A stretch of 64,000 nt of DNA, taken from Dactylosporangium sp. AC04546 (GTDB lineage Bacteria > Actinomycetota > Actinomycetes > Mycobacteriales > Micromonosporaceae). Shown here piece after piece: positions 36,062 to 44,687 of the stretch. The stretch covers positions 1 through 64,000 of the forward strand of contig NZ_JAHYSG010000003.1 in the NCBI RefSeq assembly GCF_022095675.1, read 5' to 3'. Position numbers and translations under genes: made by a program. The notes beneath the pieces were generated by a model. It did no database searches. It was not told the origin of the DNA and was given only the letters and a program-made list of their open reading frames with translations. Numbering within the stretch: the first letter of the stretch is position 1; the number at the start of each line of letters is the position of its first letter.

Positions 36062-36622
36062 ATGTCGTTGCGCCACCGCAGCCTGCTGGCCACCGCCGGC
36101 GCGATCCTCGCCCTCGCCCTGGCCGCCTGCGGGTCAGAGGAGTCGCCGAGCACCGCGCCGTCCGGCCAGACCGCGCCGACGAGTCCGGCCAGCGCCAGCG
36201 CCCAGCCCGCCCTCGTGGTGAAGGACCCCTGGGTCAAGACGGCCCAGTCCGGCATGTCCGCCGCCTACGGCACGCTGCTGAACACCACCGGCACGGACAT
36301 CGTCGTCGTCTCGGCCACCTCCACCGCGTCACCGAAGGTGGAGCTGCACGAAACGACCACAGTGGACGGCAAGATGGCGATGCGGCCCAAGGAGGGCGGG
36401 TTCGTCATCCCCGCCGACAGCAGCCACGAGTTCAAGCCCGGCGGCGACCACTTCATGCTCATGGACGTCACCACCCCGGTGCGGCCCGGCGACCAGATCA
36501 CCGTGACGCTCACCCTCAAGGACGGCAGCACGGTCCAGTTCACCGCGCTGGGCAAGGACTTCGCCGGCGGCAACGAGTCGTACCACCCCGGGCAGTCCGC
36601 GAGCCCGATGGTGATGGGCTGA
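36062..36622 (+). CDS. PCuAC copper chaperone lipoprotein
   Basis: A 186-residue lipoprotein. The signal ends in the lipobox LAAC near residue 20. The mature domain contains the PCuAC copper site: VELHETTTVDGKMAMRPKEG (H-x10-M type) and FKPGGDHFMLMDVTTPVRPG (H-x-M). This arrangement binds Cu(I) outside the membrane for oxidase CuA assembly. AAGGATG precedes the ATG. It is followed after 1 base by the DyP peroxidase gene. Confidence 0.94.
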   Translation: MSLRHRSLLATAGAILALALAACGSEESPSTAPSGQTAPTSPASASAQPALVVKDPWVKTAQSGMSAAYGTLLNTTGTDIVVVSATSTASPKVELHETTTVDGKMAMRPKEGGFVIPADSSHEFKPGGDHFMLMDVTTPVRPGDQITVTLTLKDGSTVQFTALGKDFAGGNESYHPGQSASPMVMG

Positions 36623-36623
36623 C

Positions 36624-37853
36624 GTGACCGAGCGCGACGCCGCGCCGATGCGCCGCCGGACACTGCTGGCCGGCGGCGCCCTCACCGCCACCGGCGCGAT
36701 CGCCGGAGCCATCGCCGTCGGCGGCTCCCGCCGCACGGCGCGGCCCCGCCCGGACCCGGCACCGTCCGAAGTGGACTTCGGCGCGCAGGTGGTGCCGTTC
36801 CACGGCCCGCACCAGGCCGGCATCGAGACCCCCGCCCAGGCCCACGCCGTGTTCCTGGCCCTCGACCTGAAGGCCGGCGTCGACCGCGCCGCCCTCGGGC
36901 GGCTGATGCGGCTGCTCACCGACGACGCGGCCCGGCTCACCCAGGGCACGCCACCGCTCGCCGACGGCCAGCCGGAGCTGGCGCTCGTCCCGGCCCGGCT
37001 CACCGTCACGTTCGGCTTCGGCCCGGCACTGTTCGACGCCGCCGGCCGCACCGCGCGGCGCCCGGCGACGCTCCAGCCGTTGCCGGCCTTCGCCATCGAC
37101 CAGCTGCAGGACCGGTGGAGCGGCGGCGACCTGCTCATCCAGATCTGCGCCGACGACCCCGTCACGGTCTCCCACGCCCAGCGGATGCTCGTCAAGGACA
37201 GCCGCGCCTTCGCCTCGGTCCGCTGGGTGCAGCGCGGCTTCCGCCGCGGCCGGGGCATGCAGGACGACGGCGTGACCCAGCGCAACGTCCTCGGCCAGCT
37301 CGACGGCACCGGCAACCCACCCCTCGGCAGCGAGACCTTCGCCGGCGCCGTCTGGACCGACGACGGTCCACAATGGATGCACGGCGGCACCACGGTCGTG
37401 GTGCGCCGCATCCGGGCCGAACTGGAGGCCTGGGACGCCGCCGACACCGTCGGCAAGGAGTTCGCCGTCGGCCGCCGCCTGTCCGACGGCGCCCCGCTCA
37501 CCGGCCGGCGCGAGACCGACCCACCCGACTTCGCCGCGAAGAACGCCATCGGCTTCCCGGTCATCTCCGAGTTCTCCCACGTCGCCCGCGCGCACGTGGC
37601 CTCCGACCGGCAACGCATCTTCCGCCGCCCCTACAACTACGACGAGCCGCCCGGCCCGGACGGCACCGCCGACAGCGGCCTCATCTTCGCCGCCTACCAA
37701 CGCGACATCGGCGCCCAGTTCCTGCCGATCCAGCGCAACCTCGCCGAGGCCGACCTGCTCAACGAATGGATCACCCCCATCGGCTCCGCTGTCTTCGCAA
37801 TTCCACCGGGCTGCGAACCGGGCGGCTGGATCGGCGCGGGCCTGCTGGCGTAG
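36624..37853 (+). CDS. Dye-decolorizing peroxidase (DyP), Tat-exported
   Basis: A 409-residue haem peroxidase. The Tat signal is MRRRTLLAGGALTATGAIAGAIA. The DyP signature G-x-x-D-G is in LGQLDGTGNP, with the distal Asp and Arg, and the proximal haem His lies in EFSHVARAHVASDR. IFAAYQRDIGAQFLPIQ is the conserved C-terminal segment. It resembles EfeB-type peroxidases, but here it is in an operon with PCuAC rather than EfeUO, so a copper-related or oxidative role outside the membrane is likely. Start GTG. Confidence 0.93.
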   Translation: MTERDAAPMRRRTLLAGGALTATGAIAGAIAVGGSRRTARPRPDPAPSEVDFGAQVVPFHGPHQAGIETPAQAHAVFLALDLKAGVDRAALGRLMRLLTDDAARLTQGTPPLADGQPELALVPARLTVTFGFGPALFDAAGRTARRPATLQPLPAFAIDQLQDRWSGGDLLIQICADDPVTVSHAQRMLVKDSRAFASVRWVQRGFRRGRGMQDDGVTQRNVLGQLDGTGNPPLGSETFAGAVWTDDGPQWMHGGTTVVVRRIRAELEAWDAADTVGKEFAVGRRLSDGAPLTGRRETDPPDFAAKNAIGFPVISEFSHVARAHVASDRQRIFRRPYNYDEPPGPDGTADSGLIFAAYQRDIGAQFLPIQRNLAEADLLNEWITPIGSAVFAIPPGCEPGGWIGAGLLA

Positions 37854-37873
37854 GTCTCCCCCGGTCCCCCACG

Positions 37874-38333
37874 TCAGGTGTGCACGTCGGTCGTCATCAC
37901 CGGGGCGCCGTGGACGGTGAGCCAGAACGTGACGGTCCACGCGGAGCCCGGGTCAGGTTGCCGGCCGCGACGGCGGTCCGGTCGCCGACGGCGAGCACCG
38001 CGAACCTGATCCCACCGTCGGGGCCGGCTGCAGGCGGCGACGCGCCGGGAACCGGTGTCGCGGTCGCCGACCACGTCCCCACGACGGCCGCCGCGCACAG
38101 ATGGACCAGGACATGACCGGGTCTCGGCTGGTCGATGCGGGCCCCAGTTCGTATCCCGCGTCGTGCAGTGTGACCGACGCACCGGGTGGGCAGGCACGGT
38201 ACCGCTGCTGCCTGGCCACCCCGAGCGCCACCGCCGCGCCGAGCGGCAGCGCCACCGGGGCGAGCACCGCGAGGACGAGGACGGGCCCGACGGTACCGGC
38301 GCGGGGTTGCGCTGGCCGGGGCATCGGCAGCAT
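37874..38333 (-). pseudogene. Frameshifted small membrane-protein gene
   Basis: Three frames read on in order: MPRPAQPRAGTVGPVLVLAVLAPVALPLGAAVALGVARQQRY then ASVTLHDAGYELGP; a second with HVLVHLCAAAVVGTWSATATPVPG and GGIRFAVLAVGDRTAVAAGNLT; and a third with SAWTVTFWLTVHGAPVMTTDVHT. The joined product would be a ~140-residue protein with one transmembrane helix and a beta-rich exterior domain. Two frameshifts would be needed, unless there are sequence errors. Function unknown; next to the DyP gene in the copper cluster. Confidence 0.45.
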
Positions 38334-38623
38334 CACATGGACGGCCGCCGTCGGGGCTCCGGCGCCGCCCCTGACGGTGGATCGCCATGCGTGCAGCGTA
38401 GTTTCAGCGGCTCCCCGGGCCGGGACGCAAAGGCGATCGCCTCGGAGCCGAGCACGACGATGAGACCCAATGGCGCCGCCCGCCGGGCCCGGCGCACACT
38501 GTGGGCCGGTGACGGCGCGGCCGGGGCACGTGCACGACGAGCCAGCCGGACGCGGCGGCGCGCACATCCACGGCGCCGGCTACCTCACACACGAGGCCGC
38601 CGGCGCGGGGCCTTGAGCAAGGG
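38334..38623 (-). other. Degenerate coding-like stretch without an intact gene
   Basis: On the minus strand pieces like VDVRAAASGWLVVHVPRP and, one frame over, PLGLIVVLGSEAIAFASRPGEPLKL look protein-like but cannot be joined without frameshifts. No start with a ribosome site is seen. I call it decayed sequence. Confidence 0.35.
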
Positions 38624-39031
38624 TCAGCCATGCAGCCCGCGCAGGACCTCCCGGCACGCCTGCGCGCACCGCAGCGTCGCCTCCGAGCAGATCCTGCAAT
38701 GGTCGTGATGGTGGGCGTGCTTGGCGCACAGCTCGGCACTGTGCTCGCAGGCCATCACACACGCCTCCAGCAGCGTGCCCATCAATGTGATGTCGCCTCC
38801 GCGGCTGATCATCCGGCGGACGGCGGTCACCACGTCCGCGCAGTTGAGATCCCGGACGATCGCGTCCTGTAGCGCCTGGACGTCGTCCTCCGCGACCATA
38901 GCGGCTGCGCAGGCGGTGACGGCCTCCTCGCACGCCGCCATTGCGTCGATCACGGCCGCCAACTGCTGGCTGCTCACCTGTGGACGAAAACTCACGGCAA
39001 ACGTGTCGAGCAGCTCCCGGGTTTGCGACAT
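38624..39031 (-). CDS. Four-helix Cys-rich copper-binding protein (DUF326/Csp-like)
   Basis: A 135-residue all-helical cytoplasmic protein with about nine Cys residues placed along the helices: AACEEAVTACAAAM, RDLNCADVV, LLEACVMACEHSAELCAKH, HHDHCRICSEATLRCAQACREVLRGL. These CxxxxxxC and CxxxC spacings match the copper storage protein (Csp)/DUF326 family, which holds many Cu(I) ions inside a four-helix bundle. The ATG has AGGAGG 6 bases upstream. No Tat signal, so it is the cytosolic type. It stores or buffers copper. Confidence 0.88.
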   Translation of the reverse strand: MSQTRELLDTFAVSFRPQVSSQQLAAVIDAMAACEEAVTACAAAMVAEDDVQALQDAIVRDLNCADVVTAVRRMISRGGDITLMGTLLEACVMACEHSAELCAKHAHHHDHCRICSEATLRCAQACREVLRGLHG

Positions 39032-39226
39032 GGCGATCCTCCTGACGTCAGGTACGGCGGCCGCACGCACCTACCACGGCAGGACCGCCTTAAACCCGCT
39101 CCGACGTTCATAGCGTTCATTCAGGCCTCCGGGCGTTCCAGACGACCTCCACGGTTGCTTACCGTGAAGGCTCGCCTACGCCATTCGGGTAGAAAATTGC
39201 CATGCAATGCACGCTCTTCATCCTGA

Positions 39227-39400
39227 CTGCCGCCGCGGGTCGCTGCTGATCGCCGCACCGAGATCCACGCCGACGCGCTCGCCAACGCCGTGGCGGAGGC
39301 GCAGCGCGGCAGCGAGTTCGAGCTCGGACCTGCCGGTCTGGCCCTCTTCGGCCGCTGCAACGCCTGTGCCGAGCACCGCGGACGCCGCTGGGGGCGGCTC
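39227..39400 (+). pseudogene. Fur-family C-terminal remnant
   Basis: An open stretch without a start reads ADRRTEIHADALANAVAEAQ then GSEFELGPAGLALFGRCNACAEHRG. The GFEL...L.L.G.C..C pattern is that of the dimerisation-domain end of Fur proteins. The N-terminal winged helix and metal His residues are absent, and the upstream sequence has a stop. It is probably a leftover of a second Fur/Nur gene beside the nickel operon. Confidence 0.4.
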
Positions 39401-40136
39401 AGTTCGAGGTTTCAGCGGCGGTCGCCGCACGGTCCGGATGGCCGCCAATGGCATCGTTGCGTTTGCCTGGCGGCCAGTCGATGACGCGGTCGGCCCAGCG
39501 GCGCAGCAGTGCCGGGTCGTGGGAGACGACGAGTACGCCGGTCCCGCGCCGGCGCTGGTAGTCGGCGATGACGGTCGCGACGTGCGCCTGGGTGGAGGCG
39601 TCGAGCATGGTCGTGGCCTCGTCGCACAGCAGATGGTCGGGGCGGTGGACGAGGGCACGGGCGAGGCAGGCGCGTTGCAGCTGTCCGTCGCTGACCGCGT
39701 GCGGTTGACGGCGTAGCAGGTCCGGGGTCAGGCCGACCGTGTCGGCGAGTTCGGTGACCCGGTCGCGGATCGTGTCGGGCGGGCTGCGCAGCGCGCGCAG
39801 CGGTTCGGCGATGAGGTCGGCGAGGCTGAGCCGTGGGTCGGCGGCGGCGCGGGGGCTTTGGAACAGTATGCCGATGCGGGTCCGTACGGCCGGTGGGACC
39901 CGGTAGCGCGCGCCGGTGATCGGCGTGCCGTCGAGGCTGACGTGGCCGCCGTCGGGTCGGTGCAGCAGGGCCAGCACCCGGACGAGCGTGGACTTGCCGC
40001 AGCCGGACGGGCCGCGCAGCCCGACGGTCTCTCCCGGTGCGATGCTCAGGCTGACGCGGTCGAGGACGGTCCGGCGGCCGTAGGCGACGGTGACGCCGCG
40101 CGCGGCAAGTCCGGCCCGGCCGGTCGGGCCGGTCAT
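39399..40136 (-). CDS. Nickel-type ABC importer, ATPase (NikE-like)
   Basis: A 245-residue ATPase. Walker A is GPSGCGKST, Walker B HLLCDEATTMLD and the H-loop VSHDPALLRRW. The signature is AVSDGQLQRACLARAL: Asp replaces the first Gly of the usual SGGQ, an unusual change. It lacks the C-terminal oligopeptide-domain that NikD has, as in NikE. Its ATG overlaps the NikD stop (ATGA). It is the last of five coupled genes. With the partner ATPase it powers import, probably of nickel. Confidence 0.88.
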   Translation of the reverse strand: MTGPTGRAGLAARGVTVAYGRRTVLDRVSLSIAPGETVGLRGPSGCGKSTLVRVLALLHRPDGGHVSLDGTPITGARYRVPPAVRTRIGILFQSPRAAADPRLSLADLIAEPLRALRSPPDTIRDRVTELADTVGLTPDLLRRQPHAVSDGQLQRACLARALVHRPDHLLCDEATTMLDASTQAHVATVIADYQRRRGTGVLVVSHDPALLRRWADRVIDWPPGKRNDAIGGHPDRAATAAETSN

Positions 40137-41071
40137 GTGGCACCGGCCGGGCTGAGCGGGTGGTGGCAGGCGGCGCCGGCGTCGAGCGCGGGCTGTTCGG
40201 TGCAGGCGGTGTCGGCCCGGGGGCAGCGTGGCGCGAACGCGCAGCCGGTCGGCAGGGCGGTGAGCATCGGCGGATGGCCCGGGATGGGCCGGAAGGCGTG
40301 GTCGGGCAGGGCGTTGAGCAGCGCGGCCGCGTAGGGGTGGGTGGGCGTGGTGTAGAGGTCGGCGGCGGGGCGGTGTTCGACGATGCGGCTGGCGTACATG
40401 ACGGCGACGGAGTCGGCGACCCGTTGTGCCGCGGTGAGGTCGTGGGTGATGAGCAGGACGGCGGCGCCGGCGTCGCAGCGGCGCCGGAGCAGGTCGAGGG
40501 TGTGGTCGACGAGGGGACGGTCGAGGCCGGCGGTGGGCTCGTCGGCGAGCAGCACGGCCGGGTCGGGGGCGAGGGCCAGCGCGGTGGCGAGGCGCTGGGC
40601 CATGCCGCCGGAGAGCTGGAACGGGTACCGGTCGAGGTCGCCGGGGTCGAGTCCGGCCTCGGCGGCGATCCGGTCGGCGTCGCTCGTGGGCCGGCCGTGG
40701 GCGCGGAGGGTCTCGGCGAGCAGGGACCGGCCGGTGCGGACCGGGGTGAGCGCGGTGGCTGGGCTCTGCGGGATGAGGCCGATCCGCCGGCCGCGCACCG
40801 CACGGAGGCGCCGCTCGCCGGCGCCGATGAGCGCGACGTCCGGGTGCAGGGTGGCGGCGCCGGTGACGGTGGCGTTCGCCGGGAGCAGTCCGAGGACGGC
40901 GTGGGCGAGGACGGACTTGCCGCACCCGGACTCGCCGACGACGGCGAGCAGTTCCCCGCGGTGCAGGGTGAGGCTGAGGTCGGTGACCGCCTGGACGGTG
41001 GCTCCGGGCAGCCGGAACGCCACGTGGAGCCCGTCGACGGTGAGCGCGGGCGCGCCGGTCGTGGTGGTCAC
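40133..41071 (-). CDS. Nickel-type ABC importer, ATPase (NikD-like)
   Basis: A 312-residue ATPase of the Opp/Dpp/Nik family. Walker A GESGCGKS, Q-loop RIGLIPQSP, signature LSGGMAQRLA and Walker B VLLADEPTAGLD are intact. The C-terminal oligopeptide-transport domain (THPYAAALLNALP, then CAFAPRCPRADTACTEQ) with its cysteines is present. The GTG at 41071 overlaps the permease TGA by 4 bases. Confidence 0.92.
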   Translation of the reverse strand: MTTTTGAPALTVDGLHVAFRLPGATVQAVTDLSLTLHRGELLAVVGESGCGKSVLAHAVLGLLPANATVTGAATLHPDVALIGAGERRLRAVRGRRIGLIPQSPATALTPVRTGRSLLAETLRAHGRPTSDADRIAAEAGLDPGDLDRYPFQLSGGMAQRLATALALAPDPAVLLADEPTAGLDRPLVDHTLDLLRRRCDAGAAVLLITHDLTAAQRVADSVAVMYASRIVEHRPAADLYTTPTHPYAAALLNALPDHAFRPIPGHPPMLTALPTGCAFAPRCPRADTACTEQPALDAGAACHHPLSPAGAT

Positions 41072-41952
41072 AGCTGCAGCTCCGCCCGGACGCGGGGGTC
41101 GAGCCGGTCGCGCCAGTGGGCGGCGAGCGCGGCGACGGCGAGGGTGACGACGACGATGGCGGCGCCGGGGGTGAGGCTGGCCCACCATGCGCCGGTGAGC
41201 AGCGACCGCTGCCCGTCGTTGATCATGTTGCCGAGCGAGGCGAGGTGTGGCGGGAGGCCGAGGCCGAGGAACGACAGCGCGGTCTCGTGCCAGACGGCGT
41301 GCGGCACCATGAGGGTGGTCGCGAGGGCCATGCGTGGCAGCACGTGGGGCAGCAGGTGCCGGGTGAGGACGCGGGCCCGGCTCGCACCGCCGGCGATGGC
41401 CGCGTCGATGAACGGGCGGGTGCGCAGCGACAGCAGTTCGGCGCGGACGATGCGGGCGGTCGACAGCCAGTGGGTCAGGCCGATCGAGAGGACGACGGCG
41501 CCGAGACTGGGGCGCAGCATGGCGACGATGAAGATGCCGAGCAGCAGGTGGGGCAGGGCGGCGACGGTGTCGACGACGCGCATCAGGATGCGGTCGGTCC
41601 ACCCGCCGACGGTACCGGCGACCGCGCCGACGGCACCGCCGAGGACCGCCGCGACGAGCGCGGCGACGGCACCGACGAGCAGCGACACGCGCAGGCCGTA
41701 GAGGGTGCGGTGGGCGACGTCGCGGCCGAGGTCGTCGGTGCCGGCCGGGTGGGTCCACGTGGGCGGCCGGTTGATGCGGTCGAGCGCGACCGCGCTCTGG
41801 TCCAGCGGCCACACGAGGGGTACGAGCAGGCAGGCGAGGACGGCGGCGGCGAGGATGACGCCGGCGACGGCGGCGCCGCGGGTGCCGGGCCGCAGCCAGG
41901 ACAGCGGGCGCAGGCGGCGGCGGGCCGGTCGGGGTGTGGCGAGGTCAGCCAT
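41068..41952 (-). CDS. Nickel-type ABC importer, permease (NikC-like)
   Basis: A 294-residue permease with about six helices. The first is AAVAGVILAAAVLACLLVPL. The EAA loop, where the ATPase docks, is AAIAGGASRARVLTRHLLPHVLPRM. The extracellular segment contains HPAGTDDLGRDVAHRTLYGLRVSL, the conserved start of DppC-type proteins. Its start overlaps the NikB end by 8 bases. Confidence 0.92.
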   Translation of the reverse strand: MADLATPRPARRRLRPLSWLRPGTRGAAVAGVILAAAVLACLLVPLVWPLDQSAVALDRINRPPTWTHPAGTDDLGRDVAHRTLYGLRVSLLVGAVAALVAAVLGGAVGAVAGTVGGWTDRILMRVVDTVAALPHLLLGIFIVAMLRPSLGAVVLSIGLTHWLSTARIVRAELLSLRTRPFIDAAIAGGASRARVLTRHLLPHVLPRMALATTLMVPHAVWHETALSFLGLGLPPHLASLGNMINDGQRSLLTGAWWASLTPGAAIVVVTLAVAALAAHWRDRLDPRVRAELQL

Positions 41953-42922
41953 CGAGGCGGACCCTCGGGTCGGCGGCGGTGTAGGCCAGGTCGGCCAGCA
42001 GGTTCGCGGTGAGCACGACGGCGGTGGTGACGAGGGTGGTCGCCGCGAGGAGCGGGAAGTCGCTGCCGAGCGCCGCCTGGACGGTCACCGCGCCGAGTCC
42101 GGGCAGCGAGAAGACGGTCTCGACGAGGACCGCGCCGCCGACGAGCTCGGGCAGGTGGGTGCCGACGAGGGTGAGGAACGGCAACAGCGCGGTGCGCATG
42201 GCATGGCCGAACAGCACGACCCGGCCGGGCAGGCCCCGTGCCCGGGCGGCCAGGACGTAGTCGTCGCGGAGGCTGTCGGCGACGGCGTCCCGGACGAACA
42301 GCAGGAACCACGGCACCTGCGACACGGCGAGCACGGTCACCGGCAGGACCAGGTGGTGGGCGACGTCGCCGGGGTGGACGCCGTCAGCGGCGACGTCGGT
42401 CAGTCCGCCGGCCGGGAACCAGCCCAGCGCGAGGGCGAAGGCGGTGATCGCCGCGAGGCCGAGCCAGAAGACCGGCATCGCCTCGACCGCGTATGCGCCG
42501 GCCCGCAGCCCACGGTCGAGCCATCCGCCGCGGCGGTACGCAGCGACCGTGCCCAGCACCAGGCTGACGGCGAGGACGAGTGCAAGGGCGAGGCCGACCA
42601 GGAGCAGCGTCCACCCGGCCCGCTCGGCGAGGACCGCCGCGACCGGCTCGTGGCGGCTGGTCGACCAGCCGAGGTCGCCCTGGACGAGGTTGGTGATCCA
42701 TCGCCAGTACTGCACCGGCAGCGGGTCGTCGACGCCCCAGTTCGCGCGCAGCTGGGCAAGGTTCTCCTCGGTCGCGGTGAAGGCGGCCGCCCCGGCGTAC
42801 TGCTGCGCCGGGTCGTACGGAGATGCCGCGCCGAGGACGAACATGCCCATGCTGGTCGCGGCGAGCACCGGGACGGCGACGAGCAGCCGCCGCCCGACCA
42901 CCCGGGCGACGGCGGTCCTCAC
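41945..42922 (-). CDS. Nickel-type ABC importer, permease (NikB-like)
   Basis: A 325-residue permease with six helices. VVGRRLLVAVPVLAATSMGMFVLG is helix 1, and the EAA loop is VLAARARGLPGRVVLFGHAMRTALLPFLTLVG. GADLGWS-type sequence (here QGDLGWSTSRHEPVAAVLAER) lies before helix 2. The GTG at 42922 overlaps the binding-protein TGA by 4 bases. Confidence 0.92.
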   Translation of the reverse strand: MRTAVARVVGRRLLVAVPVLAATSMGMFVLGAASPYDPAQQYAGAAAFTATEENLAQLRANWGVDDPLPVQYWRWITNLVQGDLGWSTSRHEPVAAVLAERAGWTLLLVGLALALVLAVSLVLGTVAAYRRGGWLDRGLRAGAYAVEAMPVFWLGLAAITAFALALGWFPAGGLTDVAADGVHPGDVAHHLVLPVTVLAVSQVPWFLLFVRDAVADSLRDDYVLAARARGLPGRVVLFGHAMRTALLPFLTLVGTHLPELVGGAVLVETVFSLPGLGAVTVQAALGSDFPLLAATTLVTTAVVLTANLLADLAYTAADPRVRLDG

Positions 42923-44505
42923 GCCTTGGTCCAGGTGTGCAGGTTCCACCACAGGCTGTTGGCGACGTCGTGCTCGTGGGCCTCGACACGTGGCTGCACC
43001 CCGCGGACGGTGTCACGGACCACGTAGGTGTGCTTGAGGTACGTGAGGAACACCCACGGCACGTCGGCGGCGAGCTGGCGCTGGAACCGGCTGTAGGCGT
43101 CCTTGCGGGCGGCGAGGTCGGCGTGGTCGCGGCCGTCCTGCAGCGCCTGGTCGGCCGCCGGGGAGTTGTAGAAGCCGGGGTTGAAGTACGCCTCGCCGGC
43201 GAACTTCGAGCCGAACAGCTTGTAGGAGATGAAGTCCGGGTCGTACGGCGTGCCCCAGCCCATGATGAGCGCGTCGGTCTTCATCCGCGGCGTGATCGCG
43301 TCCCACGTCAGACCCTCAGGGGTGACCTGGATGCCGAGCTTCTTCGCGTCGGCGGTCACGGCGAGCGCGAGTTCTTTGCGCAGGCTGTCGGTGGCCGGGT
43401 ACATGAGCGTGAACGCGGCCTTCTGGCCGCCCTTGGCCCGGATGCCGTCGGCCCCACCGGTCCAGCCGGCGGCGTCGAGCAACGCGGCCGCCGCCGCGGC
43501 GTCGGCGGTGTCCTTGCCCACGACCACGGCATCGGCGAACGGGGAACTCTGCGGGACGGGCCCGAACGCGGGCTCGCCGGCGCCGCCGAGGATGCCGTCG
43601 ACCATCGCCCTGCGGTCGACGAGGACGTTGAGCGCCTTGCGCACGGCGACGTCCCCGGTCACGGGGTTGCCCATCGGCAGCATCACGCCGCGGTAGTCGG
43701 CGCTGGACACCCGCTCGACCCGGAACCCGGCGACGGCGCCGAACCCGGCGGCGAGCTTCGGCGCCAGCTCGACCGCGTCGAACTCGCCGGCCCGGGCCCG
43801 CTGGGCGCGCACGTTGTCGTCGGCGACGAACGCCACCACGACCCGCTGGTTGGCCGGCTTGCCGCCGTAGTAACGGTCGTTGGCGGTCAGGACGAGGCGG
43901 TCACCGGCAGTCCACGAGTCCACCCTGTACGGTCCGGTGCCGATCGGCTGCTGGTTGAACGCGGCCTTGTTGATGTCCTGGCCCTGCAACGCCTTGGCCG
44001 GCACGATGCCGAGCGCGAGGCGCTGCACGAACGGCGCGTAGGCGTACTTCAGCGTGAAGACCACGGTGGACGGGTCCGGCGCGGCGACGGAGGCGAGCAT
44101 GTCGAGGTCGGAGCGCAGCGTCGAGTCGACCTTCGGGTCGAGCACGGCCTGGTAGGTGAACACCACGTCGGCCGACGTGAACGGCGACCCGTCGTGGAAG
44201 ACCACACCGTCGCGCAGCTTCGCCGTCACCGTCCTGCCGTCGGCGGAGACGGCCGGCAGCTCCTTCGCGAGAGCGGGGACGAGCTGGTTGCTCGCGTCGC
44301 GGGCGACGAGGCCGTCGAAGATGAGCGACGCGCCGTCGACGCCGTAGTTCAGCACCGGGTTGAGCGTGTCCGGCTCCCCCGCGGTCGCGACCACGATCGT
44401 GCCGGTGGCACCGGGCTGCGCTTCGGGGGTGGCTGAGCAGGCGGCCGCAGCCAGGACGGCGGCACTGCCGAGAACACCGGCGAGCGAGCGAAGGGTCCTG
44501 CGCAT
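42919..44505 (-). CDS. Nickel-type ABC importer, binding lipoprotein (NikA/DppA-like)
   Basis: A 528-residue SBP family 5 lipoprotein. The lipobox is AAAC near residue 23 of the ATG form. The start LRSLAGVLGSAAVLAAAACSATPEAQPG is followed by TIVVATAGEPDTLNPVLNYG and the family signature region VVFHDGSPFTSADVVFTYQAVLDPK. The ATG at 44505 follows GGAG by 8 bases; a GTG at 44514 is an alternative. First gene of the five-gene operon. Two Nur boxes upstream support nickel (free or chelated) as the cargo, but the ligand pocket cannot be read from sequence. Confidence 0.88.
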   Translation of the reverse strand: MRRTLRSLAGVLGSAAVLAAAACSATPEAQPGATGTIVVATAGEPDTLNPVLNYGVDGASLIFDGLVARDASNQLVPALAKELPAVSADGRTVTAKLRDGVVFHDGSPFTSADVVFTYQAVLDPKVDSTLRSDLDMLASVAAPDPSTVVFTLKYAYAPFVQRLALGIVPAKALQGQDINKAAFNQQPIGTGPYRVDSWTAGDRLVLTANDRYYGGKPANQRVVVAFVADDNVRAQRARAGEFDAVELAPKLAAGFGAVAGFRVERVSSADYRGVMLPMGNPVTGDVAVRKALNVLVDRRAMVDGILGGAGEPAFGPVPQSSPFADAVVVGKDTADAAAAAALLDAAGWTGGADGIRAKGGQKAAFTLMYPATDSLRKELALAVTADAKKLGIQVTPEGLTWDAITPRMKTDALIMGWGTPYDPDFISYKLFGSKFAGEAYFNPGFYNSPAADQALQDGRDHADLAARKDAYSRFQRQLAADVPWVFLTYLKHTYVVRDTVRGVQPRVEAHEHDVANSLWWNLHTWTKA

Positions 44506-44570
44506 CCGTGGCACTCCGAGGTCGTGTCCGGCGGTCTCTCACCGCCACAGGTGACGCAAACCTGCCGCAC

Positions 44571-44588
44571 TTGCATATGAGTGGCAAT
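44571..44588 (-). promoter_or_regulatory. Nur box 1 upstream of nikA-type gene
   Basis: TTGCA-TATGAGT-GGCAAT: a match to ATTGCA-N7-TGCAAT with one mismatch per arm. It lies 66 bases upstream of the ATG. Confidence 0.6.
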
Positions 44589-44611
44589 AGATGAACGACG
44601 TGACGAGGACC

Positions 44612-44634
44612 TTATTGCAACCTACTGGCAATTA
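44612..44634 (-). promoter_or_regulatory. Nur box 2 upstream of nikA-type gene
   Basis: TTATTGCA-ACCTACT-GGCAATTA: arms match over 6-7 positions with a 7-base spacer. The centre is about 43 bases from box 1, so dimers could bind side by side. Confidence 0.65.
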
Positions 44635-44687
44635 CTACAGACTGGCGTTTTGCTGGCGATGACGGCCAGCCGGCCGCGCGGCCCGGT

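Noticed and set aside
39196..39212. ATTGC-CAT-GCAAT as a further Nur box
   Set aside because: The spacer is 3 bases and not the 7 seen in the other five sites; no intact gene follows.
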